In this document: piece after piece, positions 1-10,500 of the stretch
How the letters are laid out: the number at the start of each line of letters is the position of its first letter
Numbering within the stretch: position 1 is the first letter of the stretch
Origin: Buddleja alternifolia
Lineage: Eukaryota; Streptophyta; Magnoliopsida; Lamiales; Scrophulariaceae
Assembly: GCA_019426215.1 (NCBI GenBank)
Contig: CM033391.1
Location: 10,280,708-10,344,707, forward strand
DNA length: 64,000 nt
Direction of reading: 5' to 3'
Position numbers and translations under genes: made by a program
The notes under the pieces: generated by a model
What the model saw: the letters and a program-made list of their open reading frames with translations, nothing else
What the model was told of the DNA's origin: nothing
Database searches by the model: none

Positions 1-3000
1 GTTTTAAGTGATCTAATTTTCCGAGCGAAGTGCACCTCTTCAGCAGGAGTCACCGTGGCCAAGTATAAGTTCTATGGGCCAAGAATCATCAACAATCTCT
101 TCAATCCACCCAAAGTTGGAGGTGCTGCTAGACCTCTCTCTGAGCGCCAAGTTGTACGTGCAGCATCAAATGAGGAGGTTGAGCGCCCAGATCAGGCGAA
201 GGCTAAACGTAATGTGAAGCGTCCCACTGTCACAAAGAAATGGGCTCCTCGAAAGCCCAAGGCTCAACCTATCAAAAGTGATGAAGAAGACGAGGACTCT
301 ATGCCCCTCATTAGTCGGAAGGATCTAGAAAAGGTCCTCAAAAATATCAACTTTGGAGAACCAGCAGTTCCACAGACTCAAGCGTCCCCAGCCGCAGGGG
401 TAAATATGAAGCGTATCTTCAAGAGACGTAAGCGTCCAACTGCTGCCATTTCTTCTGAGGCTACACACACGACACCAAGCGACCAAGCCATAGCTGCTAT
501 TCCGATATCATCTTTTGAACCACTAGTTGATGTCCATCTGGATGTTGATATGGCCAACATTGTGGCCATCGCACATGAAGCTGCCATCGAATCTGCAAAT
601 CTTGAGCCTGATGAACCTGAAATCCCAGGGGTTCAACCATTGCTTGCATTACCAAGTACAACAGAGGCACGCTCAGAAGGTCAGAGCGATGCTAACGACG
701 TTGTGATTCATCGACATTTCTTCCAGCTGGATCCCTTAAAGACCATCGATCACTCCGTCGATTATTTCCCTCCAGCGCCCACAGAAACCTTCATACCTAC
801 AGGATATAATGAAGAAAGTCTTATCAATGCTGAGAATGATATCGCCAAGCTCATAAAATTTGAGCTGGCTGTACGCAACACTCTATTTAACACAGCATTG
901 ACCCCAGCTGATAAAGCTCATTACACAGCTCCTGAACTCAGGAAGACTCCCAGAGCTGATGTTGATTTAGCTTATTATCTGGACTGTGGAACAGGCAAAC
1001 CCACTGGCTTCACTCTTAGAGACTACAACATCAGAGTCTATGAGCGTCAGGATAAGTTTGTGAACCCAACGGAAAAGCTACTAAACAGAGAAGGCTATTC
1101 TCACTCCCCAACACTGGTAAATAGCAAGGAAAACAAGCGCTCAGCTAATCCTCTCCTCTTGTGGAAGAATAAAGGAGTACATGTCGGTGAGCGTCCAGCT
1201 TCACTGACCGAGATGATTCAAATTGAAGCCGATGCATATTTTGACTGCGTCTGGAACGCTAACTACCAACCGGACAGGTATCGTTTTGAGTCCATCTGTG
1301 ATATTCATCACCAAGGATTTCGTGCTATACTTAATGCAGGAACTGAGTACTACATGACTGAGGTAAAATGGGCTGAAGCTTATATGGATGACAAGTATAA
1401 ATTTGAAGAATTGGTTAGCGCTCCCCATCTGTTCAGAATAGGGATCCATGATAAAAAGAGCAAATTTGCACGATACATGCTAAAGCAGCGTCAACATAAA
1501 CTTGGACGAGTTCTGAAGCTGCCTCTGATCCGCCACCAACCTGAACACCGTTTAAGGCAAGCGTTGTACAAACTGGCTAACTCTTTTCTACGCTTTGCTG
1601 ATCAAGCGTCTACCAGCGGTTCTTCTCCCCTGTCCTGTCTGAACTTCACCCCTAGCCACTGTGAAGACAACTTTTCTCTCATGATGACAATTATGCCTCC
1701 AGTCTCCCTATTCGACAAAATCTTCACAGAAAATCTGCGATAGTGGAATGGCTCTCGGATAAATCCTTTCAGAGGATATCCACTTCTTCCGTCTAATAGA
1801 CAAGAAGTCTTAAGTCACTATAATTTTGTTCTGACGCTGCTGGAAAGAACTCAAGTGCTTGCTTCAGCCATCTACCCATACTTGGAAGAGTATTACAGGC
1901 TCTATGTTCCCGACTCTCGGAAATCGAAGACTCTCCCAACAGATAGGCTAATTGGCTTCTCACAACACTATTGCCCAGATGCCTTGTTCTCCATCTGCCA
2001 AGCGCCTTCCAAAATATTTCCCACCCATGTGATGGATATCCTCGGGCCAATGTACATCAGGGCCATGGATAGTCCTATCAGCACATTCATTCAAGGTACT
2101 TATCTCCCCACTCTACATTTGAATGAACTTCTATAGTCTGCTACATATCCATATGCAGATGAGCCGCTTGCCAGCTTGGACTTTCGGTTTACGGACTTTA
2201 GCCGTATAGAGTCAGCATCTACTGCAGCACCAGCTGAAACGTTACCTGCTCCTGAGCGCTCACCAGAATCCCCTCAAGCGCCTAATCCCCCCAGTCCAAC
2301 TGAATCCGACTCTACTGCATCCACCGAGTCCAACAGTGCCCCAGAGCCTCGAGGAACAGTATTTGATCCTAATTATCAAGTACCTATTGAGTCTCTCAAA
2401 CACACATCCCGTTTTAAGCCTCGAGTTAGCACTGCGGTTCCCGACGCTCAAGCGTCCATGACTTAATGCCTCACTCAAATACAACAACTATCTACAGCTA
2501 CTCAGGCAAGTCATGTGGCTTTAACAAATGATCTAAACCACCGTTTCACGGCTCTTGAGACCTCTCTTACAGACGCTAATCACGCTCAACTACTGGTCAT
2601 GAAAGAACATTTCGACCAGCGTCTGACCACCCTTGAGGCCTCTGTCACTCAGATTGCTACTCAAGTCAGTCTTCTTACTCAGCATTTCATACAGACTGAT
2701 GATGGCAATAAGGGGGAAAAGAAGGGAGAGAAGAGGAAATCTTGAAATCCTCCTCCACCATACAAGCGCCAACATATTGATACTCCCCTCACACTAAGTA
2801 CAGAGCCAAGGTATCCCTATCCTTCTTGGGTAACTACCTTGGTGGGAGCGTCTAATAAAAAAGAAACCCCAAGAGTGATCTATCCAAATCTTCCATTACC
2901 TTCAAGAGCACTGCTTGAACAATTTGATATTCCTCTTCTCAGAGCGTCAATTCCAAAACCATCTGATCCAGCAGTCTTAGCCTTAGAAAGAAAAATGTCT

Positions 3001-3216
3001 GACTTTGACCAAACCTTCAGAATTTGCCTACGATACATAGGCATCAGTCCAGAGGAATGGGATAAGCAGTTCATTACCTTCAAGACACGACAAGTAAAAG
3101 AAAACAAACATATAATCAGTAAAGATCATGCTACGATGATGACCCTAGAAGATCAGATAACTGAAGCAATCCGTGCTGAAATGACTAAGAGATACAAGAT
3201 CAAATCACGATATTGA
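1..3216 (+). pseudogene. Sirevirus env-like ORF, element A (no frameshift, four in-frame stops)
   Basis: One reading frame stays open from the first base of the window to the stop at 3214-3216, broken only by TAG 1741, TAG 2134, TAA 2464 and TGA 2743. It therefore represents over 1000 codons without an indel. There is no ATG near 55, and the frame simply enters from upstream. Visible features are a basic, proline-rich stretch (KRPT, RKPK) followed by an acidic run near 270-300, a globular middle part (about 700-1600), a low-complexity Pro/Ser/Thr/Glu segment (2220-2350), a probable helical coiled-coil segment (2500-2700) and a conserved tail (2880-3210). The homologues in B and C share the tail and middle part. 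Sirevirus ORFs in this position are called env-like. I see no signal peptide or convincing transmembrane helix here, so a membrane role is unsupported. Confidence 0.75.
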
Positions 3217-3403
3217 TTTTTACTTGTGATTCTTTCATTTCAGTTGTAAAATGCTTGTACTATGAAAGATATATAGAAAATGCATTTTACAGCTGAAACA
3301 TCTCGTTGAAGCTCAAACTAACTTACTAACCTACGCTAACTCGTACTTTAGGTATCTAACGCTTGAACTAAATAGGTATTGCCATCATCAAAAAGGGGGA
3401 AAT
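3217..3403 (+). promoter_or_regulatory. Non-coding tail and polypurine tract of element A
   Basis: After the env-like stop there is a short non-coding stretch. It ends in CATCATCAAAAAGGGGGAAAT (polypurine run 3390-3402), directly followed by the LTR start TGTTAGG. The same CATCATCAAAAAGGGGGAAA precedes the 3' LTR of element C at 57143-57162. This is the plus-strand primer site in this family. Confidence 0.85.
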
Positions 3404-4229
3404 TGTTAGGAATTTCATGTTAGATGTTTTGATGATGACAAATAGGACTTCCTGTTAGACCCCGAAGACTGAAAGTATAAAAGCTTTCATAGAATATTGT
3501 GTACAAGTACCTGAAAGCTTATTTATCTTAGGCTTATAGTTTTTATCTTTGTAGAATTTTACACTAAGAATGTGATACTAAATCACTAAGGAGAAATCTG
3601 GGTGAGTCTACCAAGTGATAAAGTTGAAGATCAAGCGTCTGAAGCTACAGAAGATAAAGATCTCTTGAAGCGTCCGTCAAACGTTTTAGAAACTATTCCA
3701 GGTTACAACTCCAGCGCTCAAAATACGAATGGATAACTCAGGCCGAATACTCAACACTAAGTCAATGATGGAATTCTGAGTGAGCCTATCAAAGACAAGA
3801 TTGAAGAGTAAGCGTCTAAAATAAAGAGAAGAGACTCAGGATCAGTCCAAGCGTCTGTCCAATGCACGAGAAAAACTGTCCTCTTCAGCAAGCATCCAAA
3901 AGGCTAAACCAACACGACCTACAAAGAACGTAACCTGAAGATTCAAACCCAAATCTATCCAAAGACTTAAAGAATGCATGAATCAAACGGACAAATTATT
4001 TCCAACGGAAATAAGATAAGATACATTAAAAGTCGGATAAGTGCTATTAAAATATAAGCACTATAACGTATGGGTAAGCCATTCATTTGACCAAGACTGT
4101 CAGAAGTTATGAAACCAAGAACATGCCTAACTAATTAAGTATACCCAAAGTTAGAAATGTCAGAACTCAAGGAATGTTTGGGGAAACGAGATTCCAACCG
4201 TGTCAAACGGACAAAAACCACCAATACCT

Positions 4230-4237
4230 TATAAATA
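4230..4237 (+). promoter_or_regulatory. TATA box in LTR A
   Basis: TATAAATA sits in the same relative place as TATAAATA in the LTRs of B (26189), C 5' (35073) and C 3' (57809). It is the likely core promoter of the element. Confidence 0.6.
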
Positions 4238-4648
4238 GCCCTTTCAACAAATAAGTCAAATACACATAGAGCAAAAACCGTGACATATACAAGAGATATA
4301 CCTGAATATCCTAGTGTGAATAACAGTCACAACCTCTTGTATATAGAAAATTATACAAAAAGACACAAGAAAAGAATACCTACTTTGTTGAAAGAAAAGC
4401 TTACAAAAATCCATAGCCAAATATCCGTATAAGCTTTTCACAAATATTCCAGAGACAGTTAACTATATCTCAAACCCTTTTTGAAGACCCTACATTACTA
4501 TTGAGATATCCTCAAATTGTTTGAACTTCCCAAAACCAAACAAAGCCATTACAAAACCTTTCAACATCTTTCGTCTGAGTGAGAAAGTGTGTTGACTTAC
4601 AAGCGGCATTTTTGTGTAAAAGAAGCTTGTGGAAGAAGATCTCTATTG

Positions 4649-4772
4649 GAGCTGAAATCTGTGTGACCAAGGAGTTCCGGGATCAAGTGTAACTTGCATT
4701 ATTTCTGGGTGAAAGAAGCAAGGGGATAGAAGGTCTTTAGTGGAGCTGAAATCTGTGTGACCAAGGAGTTCC
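4649..4772 (+). repeat. 94-bp-period partial duplication inside LTR A
   Basis: The block GAGCTGAAATCTGTGTGACC followed by AAGGAGTTCC occurs at 4649 and again at 4743. The LTRs of C carry the matching block only once, so this is a local duplication in A. Confidence 0.75.
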
Positions 4773-5295
4773 AAGATCATATCCAACCTCTCTCTATTTT
4801 GTAGAAGTCTCTGTGTGATTCTTCGATAATCATCATAGTGGAAAACCTCTCTGATAAAGGGAGAAGAAGGACGTAGCTGGGATTACATCACCCAGTGAAC
4901 CTTACAAATATCTTGTGTCATTTACTGCTTTATTGTCTTATATTATACTATCATATTATATCTTGAAAAGACATTTAAAACTAATAAGCGACTAATTGGT
5001 TAAAACGAACGCTAAGCTATAAAAATATTTCCGTTGTGCTAACCCTGATTTAGTGACTAAACTCTACCCTACTTTGGTAAGTGTTGAAATCACCGAATCT
5101 AAGTTAACTTTTCTCAAGCGCCTGAAACTAGCGCTTAAGTCATCATCCCTGAAGCGCCGCACCCAGCGCTTAAAGCTTTCCGAGCGTTCAAATACCTCAC
5201 AGTAATACGAAAGTTTTTAGAAGTCGAAAAAGACTTCAGGGTCTATTCAACCCCCCCCCCTTCTAGACCCTTTCGTATACCATTTGGGACCAACA

Positions 5296-5520
5296 GATTT
5301 CTTTCTCTTTTTATTAATCACAAAGTGATTTTCAAATTTATGTATTAACTGTGTATATGACCCTATGGTGTCGGGTGCAAGACTTATGAACCAGTCCTGC
5401 GCCTGTCCCACTAGGGTGGTGATGAAGATTCTCACGTTGATCACATCCGTCTGTCCCTACAAAGACATTACCATTTCATCCAAAATGATCTGTAAGGGGT
5501 ATTTACTATTTGCTTCTTCT
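5296..5520 (-). pseudogene. Ty3/Gypsy gag fragment
   Basis: Read on the minus strand, this stretch encodes a piece typical of the Retrotrans_gag domain of plant Gypsy elements: a TDVINVRIFITTL-like segment, then AQDWFISLAPDTIGSYTQL, then HKFENHFVINKKRKK. The reading is continuous from about 5450 down to 5296 and then runs into LTR A. An upstream stop is visible near 5465, so the fragment is decayed. It is the older sequence into which element A jumped. No other part of this Gypsy element is seen. Confidence 0.75.
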
Positions 5521-5697
5521 TTTTTATTTAAATATCCTTAATATTAACTTAACCCCCCTCGGTCAGTTTCGGGAAAAAATTTACCCATTCATCGTTCAAT
5601 TTAAATCATGCATATTGGCATTTATTTGGATTTTTCTTGAAATATTATTTCTAGGTTTGAAATAAATAATTCTCAAATATGAAAATAATTTTCAAAT
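5521..5697. other. AT-rich spacer with an inverted MITE scrap
   Basis: No gene. At 5541-5567 it contains ACTTAACCCCCCTCGGTCAG plus a few more bases. This is the reverse complement of the interior of the neighbouring MITE (about 5733-5757), so a second, inverted fragment of that family lies here. Confidence 0.5.
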
Positions 5698-5855
5698 ATG
5701 AGGTGATGTGCACTTTGCCCCCTGTGTGTTGCCCGAAGCTGACCGAGGGGGTTAAGTGTACATATATGATAGGTTAGGGCGTTAAGTACAACTTTTAATA
5801 GGTAGGGGGCAAAGTGCACATCACGTCATAGGTTTGGGGGGGGGTAACTGCTATA
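5698..5855. mobile_element. MITE copy 1, split by Copia element X
   Basis: This contains GAGGTGATGTGCACTTTGCC at the left and its inverted match GGCAAAGTGCACATCACGTC at the right, plus a G-run and CTGCTATA. It is homologous to MITE copy 2 (15769-15991). Element X inserted inside its right terminus: the terminus reads ...CTGCTATA before X and CTATATTCTC after X, which together match ...CTGCTATTTTCTC of copy 2. The left terminal repeat is truncated. Confidence 0.65.
5851..5855. repeat. Target-site duplication of element X (left, CTATA)
   Basis: CTATA directly precedes the 5' LTR and is repeated at 15727-15731 directly after the 3' LTR. A 5-bp duplication is usual for Copia integration. Confidence 0.9.
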
Positions 5856-7998
5856 TGTTAGAGTTAGTGCCCGGCGCACCAATTATTGGGCGCCATTCTA
5901 TGTAATAGTAACTTTAGAGTTGAACAATCATTTTCTTGTAAATAAAGTCAATATCTTTTATAAGTATGGCATGTCTTTATTCTTAAATTAGTTTTTGCTT
6001 TGGCTTAGAATAAAGTCCCGAGGGATCACACATAGCTATGGGACATCATTGCACATTGGGTGTGGCAATGATGGAATATGTCTCGAAGGCGGTGATCTTT
6101 AAACAAATGTTCCAAGTCGTAAAAGGGTTCATCGAGATAAAGGGATATCGATGCAACCCAAAAGACTTGCTCATATGATGCATACTCTGGGAGAAGTGTA
6201 TCTTGTTCCATAGATACTGGCACGGTGAAAGCCAATGCATATATGAGGGTTTCCATTCTGGTGATGGGCGAACTGAACAACCCCATGGAAGTTTCTAAAA
6301 ATGGATTCCCAGTCGAATGTGGAACTTCCAGTGGTCGTGTAGTATAAGAGTAATCCTTATGGACCTAAGATTCCATTGGATGTCTTATGCGTAACCGCAC
6401 GTGTTCTTGATTTGTTACATGATCACTTTAGATGATCGAATATGGGCAAACTCAGACATATGCGTCTTACGTGGTAAGGCACGTGAGAATCGAGAGGAAT
6501 CTATCTCTGACATTAGCCTGTCGGTTAATCTCCTATGGTTACAGAGTGAATCGACTTAAGGAATCTTCGGCCAAAGTATGATATCTAAAGAGGCGTGGGG
6601 TTTCCTCGTTTAGATAGTCGAAGTCGATTTCACATAACGTGGGAAACATAGGATTGAATTAATAGAGCTTCGACCTTAGCCACTGCTCTAGATTCAATCG
6701 GGAGATTAGGTAGAGGGATCTTACTTATGCGAGGATCAAGATCGCAAAAGGCGTATCTTTACTTTCGTTTTATCTAGGTCTTCGGGACCCTATGCTAGGT
6801 GGGCAACCGCGATTTGTAAGTGCCGAGAATCAGCTTGGTGACTAATTCGAGGCTTGATTAAATCAAAGGATTGATTTAATCTAGTACTTTCCATTTTAGG
6901 AAGGTACACTAGCACTGTGGGAAGGTGTACTTACTACTAGATAGAAACGAGCCTAAGGGGTCACACACTTACTCGAGAGAGTCACTGTTTGAATAAGATG
7001 TGATTAATCAATTTCGAGGAAATTGAGGAAATTGGGAAAGTGTAGTACTTTCCTAATGTGGAATATAAATTAATTGAAGGATTCAATTAATTTTACACTT
7101 TTAATTAATCTTGTAGAATTAATTAAATTAATGGACCTAGTAGAGTCCAAGTATTTTATTTAATTGGGTAAAGCCCAAGTTAAATAAATAATATGTTGGA
7201 AATTAAATTGGTTGGATTTAATTAGACTTATATTTAATTGATGGGTTAAGCCTATAATTAAATTGAGAAGTCAAAATTAAATCCTAGAGCCCAATTCTTG
7301 AGTTGACCGATTTTTATGTCTTGCAATAAGGGAGGGGGCGATTTTACATGTGGTGGAGGAGGAAAGGAGTTTTCCCCTTCTCCAAGTCTTCATAGGATAA
7401 AGATTACTAGAGAGTTTAGGAGAAAGGAAGTTTCCTTTTCCTAATTGGACCCTAGGTAATCTTCACCTATAAATAAGAGATGAAGAAGACTAAAAGTATG
7501 ATGAATTTTTGCTGAAAATTTCGCCCCTCCAAGCACTCAAAAATCGGCCACCTTTTCTCCTCTTTCCAACAAGACGTCGTTCTATTCATGTGTTGAATTA
7601 AACGACTTAGAAATATTCCTACCCTTCACATATTCGAGCCTAAGGCAAGCTTAGAATTGTTTTGTTGTCTAGCACGCAAGGCAAAACAATTGGTGACTTG
7701 AACGAGGTGTGGATACATCTTAGAGGTGCGACGCTTGGAGCACTCTAAATCGAAAGATACGAAAAGACGACGGGCAATTTCTCACCCAAAGGAAATTGTG
7801 TGGATTTGCACCACAGGGTTGCTATGATCCAAAGCTCGAGGTGATAACGATATTTTCGAAAGGTATAATTTCGTTTACCTCCCTGTAAATTCGATCGAAC
7901 CAACCCATATTCCTGTTTTCGGGTGGTTGTACGTTTACTTATGTAAAATTTTAACTTCCGCTGCCACGAGCCACCCGAGGGAATGAGTCAACCCAACA
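5856..7998 (+). repeat. 5' LTR of Copia element X
   Basis: It starts TGTTAGAGTTAGTGCCC and ends GAGTCAACCCAACA. It matches 13584-15726 position by position (offset 7728) with about 31 substitutions. Small open frames such as the 86-codon minus-strand one (6026-6286), which recurs in the other LTR at 13754, are by-products of LTR identity and not genes. Confidence 0.95.
7468..7475 (+). promoter_or_regulatory. TATA box in 5' LTR of X
   Basis: TATAAATA lies 1612 bp into the LTR, with a likely transcription start about 30 bp further on. The identical box lies at 15196-15203 in the 3' LTR. Confidence 0.65.
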
Positions 7999-7999
7999 G

Positions 8000-8011
8000 T
8001 GGTATCAGAGC
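8000..8011 (+). promoter_or_regulatory. Primer binding site of X (initiator tRNA-Met type)
   Basis: TGGTATCAGAGC, then CATGG, begins one base after the 5' LTR. It is complementary to the 3' end of plant initiator tRNA-Met, the usual primer of Copia elements. Confidence 0.95.
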
Positions 8012-9687
8012 CATGGTTTGGCTCGATCGAATTTTTATGTGATTATGCATGCTTATTTTACGTTCTTGTTGTAAAATTGAAAGCATGATAATCAATATGT
8101 TCATTGTTAGACTAGGATTGATTTTGATTTGGGATGTTGTTTGATTTATTTTTTTTTCGACTTTGTTATTTAAAAAAATCATTGGTTTTAAAAATCATGA
8201 AATCTGAAATTTGGGTATATGATTGTATTTCGAAGTTTTGATTTGGTTTTGTGAAATCTCCTTTGGTGGGGTGTTGCAAGATGGTTAAACCGAAGGTTTA
8301 ATCATCAAGTAATATAACCCAGACCTTAGGAGAATTCAGATTCGTTAATCGAGACTTATAAGAATCACGAACGCGCGAAAAACTGATATGAAAACTAGCG
8401 CACAGCAACAGCCGCTGTATGTGGCGCCCAGGCGTGGTAAACAGAAAGCAAAAAAAAAAAAAAAAATTCTTTCCTTTCTTTGTACTTTCTGGAGGTGGGT
8501 GACCTAAAGACTTTACCTATGATGTTTTAGACTTGTAATTTCTAAGAAAGGTTTTAGAAATCGATATCGAACTTATCCCAATGATATTTGCAATCTAGTT
8601 TGAACGATGAATGGATAAAATTTACTTTATCGCATATATGTTTGTTGCTTGGCATGTTTATGTGATAAGGGGATAAACCACGAGCCTAGTCGTAGTATTG
8701 GTTTTCCATGTATGTAATTATTCTAGAGTTGTAAATAATTGCCGGTTTGGCTCTTTCCTTTTCGTATAGTAGATTAGTAGTTTTTGATATTCTATGTAAT
8801 CGAAGACGGAGCAAGGAGATGGAGCCAAGACTTGAAGACTTGTATGCTGAGACGATACCATTGTAATAGTCTAGGTTGTTTTTACTTTCTAGATTGTCCA
8901 AACGCACTTTGGCTCGAGTGGGTAAACTAGGTTAGGGCTCGAGGTGGTTCATCCTCAATTTTACCGCTTTGTGGATGTTTTATTTATCTGTCTATGATGA
9001 TTATGTGATGTAATGCATGCATAGGATAGATAATTATAACAAGATAATTAAATCTGATGAGACCCCCAATAAGTATGTTATAATTCCCTCCTGAGAAAAA
9101 TATTAGGCTTATGTGATAGTAAGAATAGAATTCTATTATCATGCCTTCCATCATAAGTATTCACCATGTGAAACGCCGCTAAAGGTTCAATCCTTTTGCT
9201 CAGAAAATGGGGTGGATTGGATCCGAGGTAGGCTGTGAGTGTTTACTAAGCACTACAGTGCCCCGTGGAAATCGGTTGGTTTCATTGCTTTGCTCAGAAA
9301 ATGGGGGCAATGAAATTGATGGTTATACATGGGATATTTGATGGGTCGAGCCTAACATCGTTCCTCATGTGTTAGCTCAGAAAATGGGGCACATGTGGGA
9401 GATGAGGATAAACCATCTTGAGAACTATCTAGAAGGATAGAAGGTCCGGTAAGGCTACTATTCAAAATCATCGTATGTTAGCTCAGAAAATGGGGCATAT
9501 GATGAAGTGAGAATAGATCTCAAACCCACTAAAGAGACTAACGTTTCTTCGAATCATGTCAAGAGGGTGATATGATTTGAGAAAAATAGTGGGAGACTTG
9601 TACAATTAAAGACCAAATTGTATAAGGACTTTATTTAGAAAATCCGTTATTGATTGTCTATTATGCATCTTTTGTAGATAAACGAAA
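8012..9687 (+). other. Long untranslated leader of element X
   Basis: A leader of almost 1.7 kb between PBS and the gag start, with no coding frame of note. It contains a small hairpin at 8283-8303 (TTAAACC/GGTTTAA), a short A-run near 8452-8466 and, at 9184-9505, an array of four hairpins with near-identical loops (listed separately). Its length is unusual for Copia and suggests functions in packaging or translation. Confidence 0.7.
9184..9505 (+). ncRNA. Array of four leader hairpins with a conserved loop and covarying stems
   Basis: The sequence GCTCAGAAAATGGGG occurs four times (about 9198, 9292, 9375, 9481), each time between inverted repeats that differ from copy to copy. Stem 1 is GGTTCAATCC (9184-9193) with GGATTGGATC (9214-9223). 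Stem 2 is TTTCATTGC (9280-9288) with GCAATGAAA (9307-9315). Stem 3 is CATGTG (9366-9371) with CACATG (9390-9395), extended outward by TTCC/GGGA. Stem 4 is TCATCGTATG (9468-9477) with CATATGATGA (9496-9505). The loop is constant while the stems change on both sides together, which is evidence for RNA structure. Each loop contains an ATG in good context (AAAATGGGG) opening short upstream ORFs of 44, 24, 18 and 6 codons (stops at 9339, 9373, 9438, 9508). Confidence 0.8.
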
Positions 9688-10500
9688 ATGGCCAATAATC
9701 CTTTCAAAACCCTAATTGAAACAAACAAATTGACTGGACCAAACTTTGAAGATTGGCTTCGTAACCTTAAGATTATCCTTTCGTGTGAAAGAAGACAATA
9801 TGTGCTTGATATACCGGTGCAAGATGAACCGAAAGAGGATTCATCTGATGATGAAAGTTCCAGTACCAGCAAGGGAAGGAAGATGACATGCAAGTGCGAT
9901 GTCTCATGTTGGCCTCTATGAGCAACGAGTTGCAGAGGCAACATGAGACGATCGAGAATGCTGCGTCGATCCTCCTTCATTTGCAAGAGCTATATGGCAC
10001 TAGAACTAGGCGAGAAAGATATGCTATCTCCAAGGAGCTCTTCAAAGCTCGAATGACTGAAAACTCTGATATAAGTGCACACGTACTTAAAATGATCAGG
10101 CTAATTGAAAAATTGGTTGGTCTAGGTGTGGCACTTGACAATGAGCTTTCTATGGATTTGGTCCTACAGTCATTGCCTAACTCTTATGATCAATTTGTGG
10201 TCAATTTCAACATGAACCAACTTGAAGCAAAGCTTCCTGAGCTGTTGAACATGTTGAAGACTGCTGAAAGCACCATCAAGAAGGATAAACCGGTGCTTCT
10301 TATGAATTCATCTTCTAAAGCCAATAAGGGCAACAAGAAGAAGAATAAGACTAAGAAGCCGAAAGGTAATGGTGGTGTAAAGAAGGTTAAGAAGCCAAAG
10401 TCTGAGAAGTCTGATAAGTGCCATAAATGTGGAAAAATTGGGCACTGGCAAAGGAACTGCAAAGAGCCTCGGGCTCAAGGTATGTTCTTTGTTGAAGTTA
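9688..10500 (+). pseudogene. gag of Copia element X (frameshifted)
   Basis: The start codon at 9688 (AAAATGGCC) opens MANNPFKTLIETNKLTGPN, a typical Copia gag N-terminus (nucleocapsid/capsid precursor). The first frame ends at 9919. From about 9888 the gag reading continues in another frame (CLMLASMSNELQRQHE...), so a frameshift lies between a serine/aspartate-rich stretch (about 9840-9880) and 9890. A CCHC zinc knuckle, CHKCGKIGHWQRNC, is at 10419-10460 behind a lysine-rich tract (10320-10410). Gag would form the virus-like particle and bind the element's RNA through the knuckle. Gag and pol are one continuous frame after the shift, as expected in Copia. Confidence 0.9.

Larger units (their letters stand above)
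1..5295 (+). mobile_element. Sirevirus-like Copia element A, 3' part
   Basis: The window opens inside the env-like ORF of a Ty1/Copia element of Sirevirus type. What is visible is the long ORF that Sireviruses carry downstream of pol, a polypurine tract and one complete 3' LTR. Gag and pol lie upstream of the window. The same ORF-PPT-LTR order recurs in elements B (16945-27191) and C (34436-58665), where pol is also visible, so assignment to Copia is secure by homology inside the window. Its right end abuts a minus-strand Gypsy gag fragment, so A inserted into an older Gypsy element. The target duplication cannot be checked because the left end is missing. Confidence 0.85.
3404..5295 (+). repeat. 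3' LTR of Sirevirus-like element A
   Basis: It begins TGTTAGGAATTTCATG right after the polypurine tract and ends GGGACCAACA, so it has TG...CA ends (1892 bp). It aligns with LTRs of B, C and the minus-strand copy at 32998-34120 through shared blocks: a TATAAATA box, the segment around 'TTGGGATTACATCACCCAGTGAACCTTACAA'-type sequence, and a C-rich run shortly before the end (5251-5260). A direct duplication of about 94 bp (4649-4772) makes it longer than its relatives. Confidence 0.85.

Noticed and set aside
55..57. GTG as a start codon of the first long ORF
   Set aside because: The frame is open from base 1 and the homologous protein in C continues upstream, so it is an internal valine.
5251..5260. 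C-runs near LTR ends (5251, 35887, 58617) as G-quadruplexes
   Set aside because: They are single homopolymer runs before the LTR end and not four spaced G-tracts.
6026..6286. Minus-strand 86-codon frame, recurring at 13754-14014
   Set aside because: It lies in the LTRs of X. The recurrence only reflects LTR identity.
9184..9505. Regularly spaced repeat resembling a small CRISPR array
   Set aside because: Only four units, in plant DNA inside a retrotransposon leader. The intervals are not spacers, and the repeat is a hairpin loop with covarying stems.
10190..10462. 90-codon minus-strand frame rich in Leu/Phe (membrane-like)
   Set aside because: It is antisense of the lysine-rich gag tract, which always yields Phe/Leu on the other strand.
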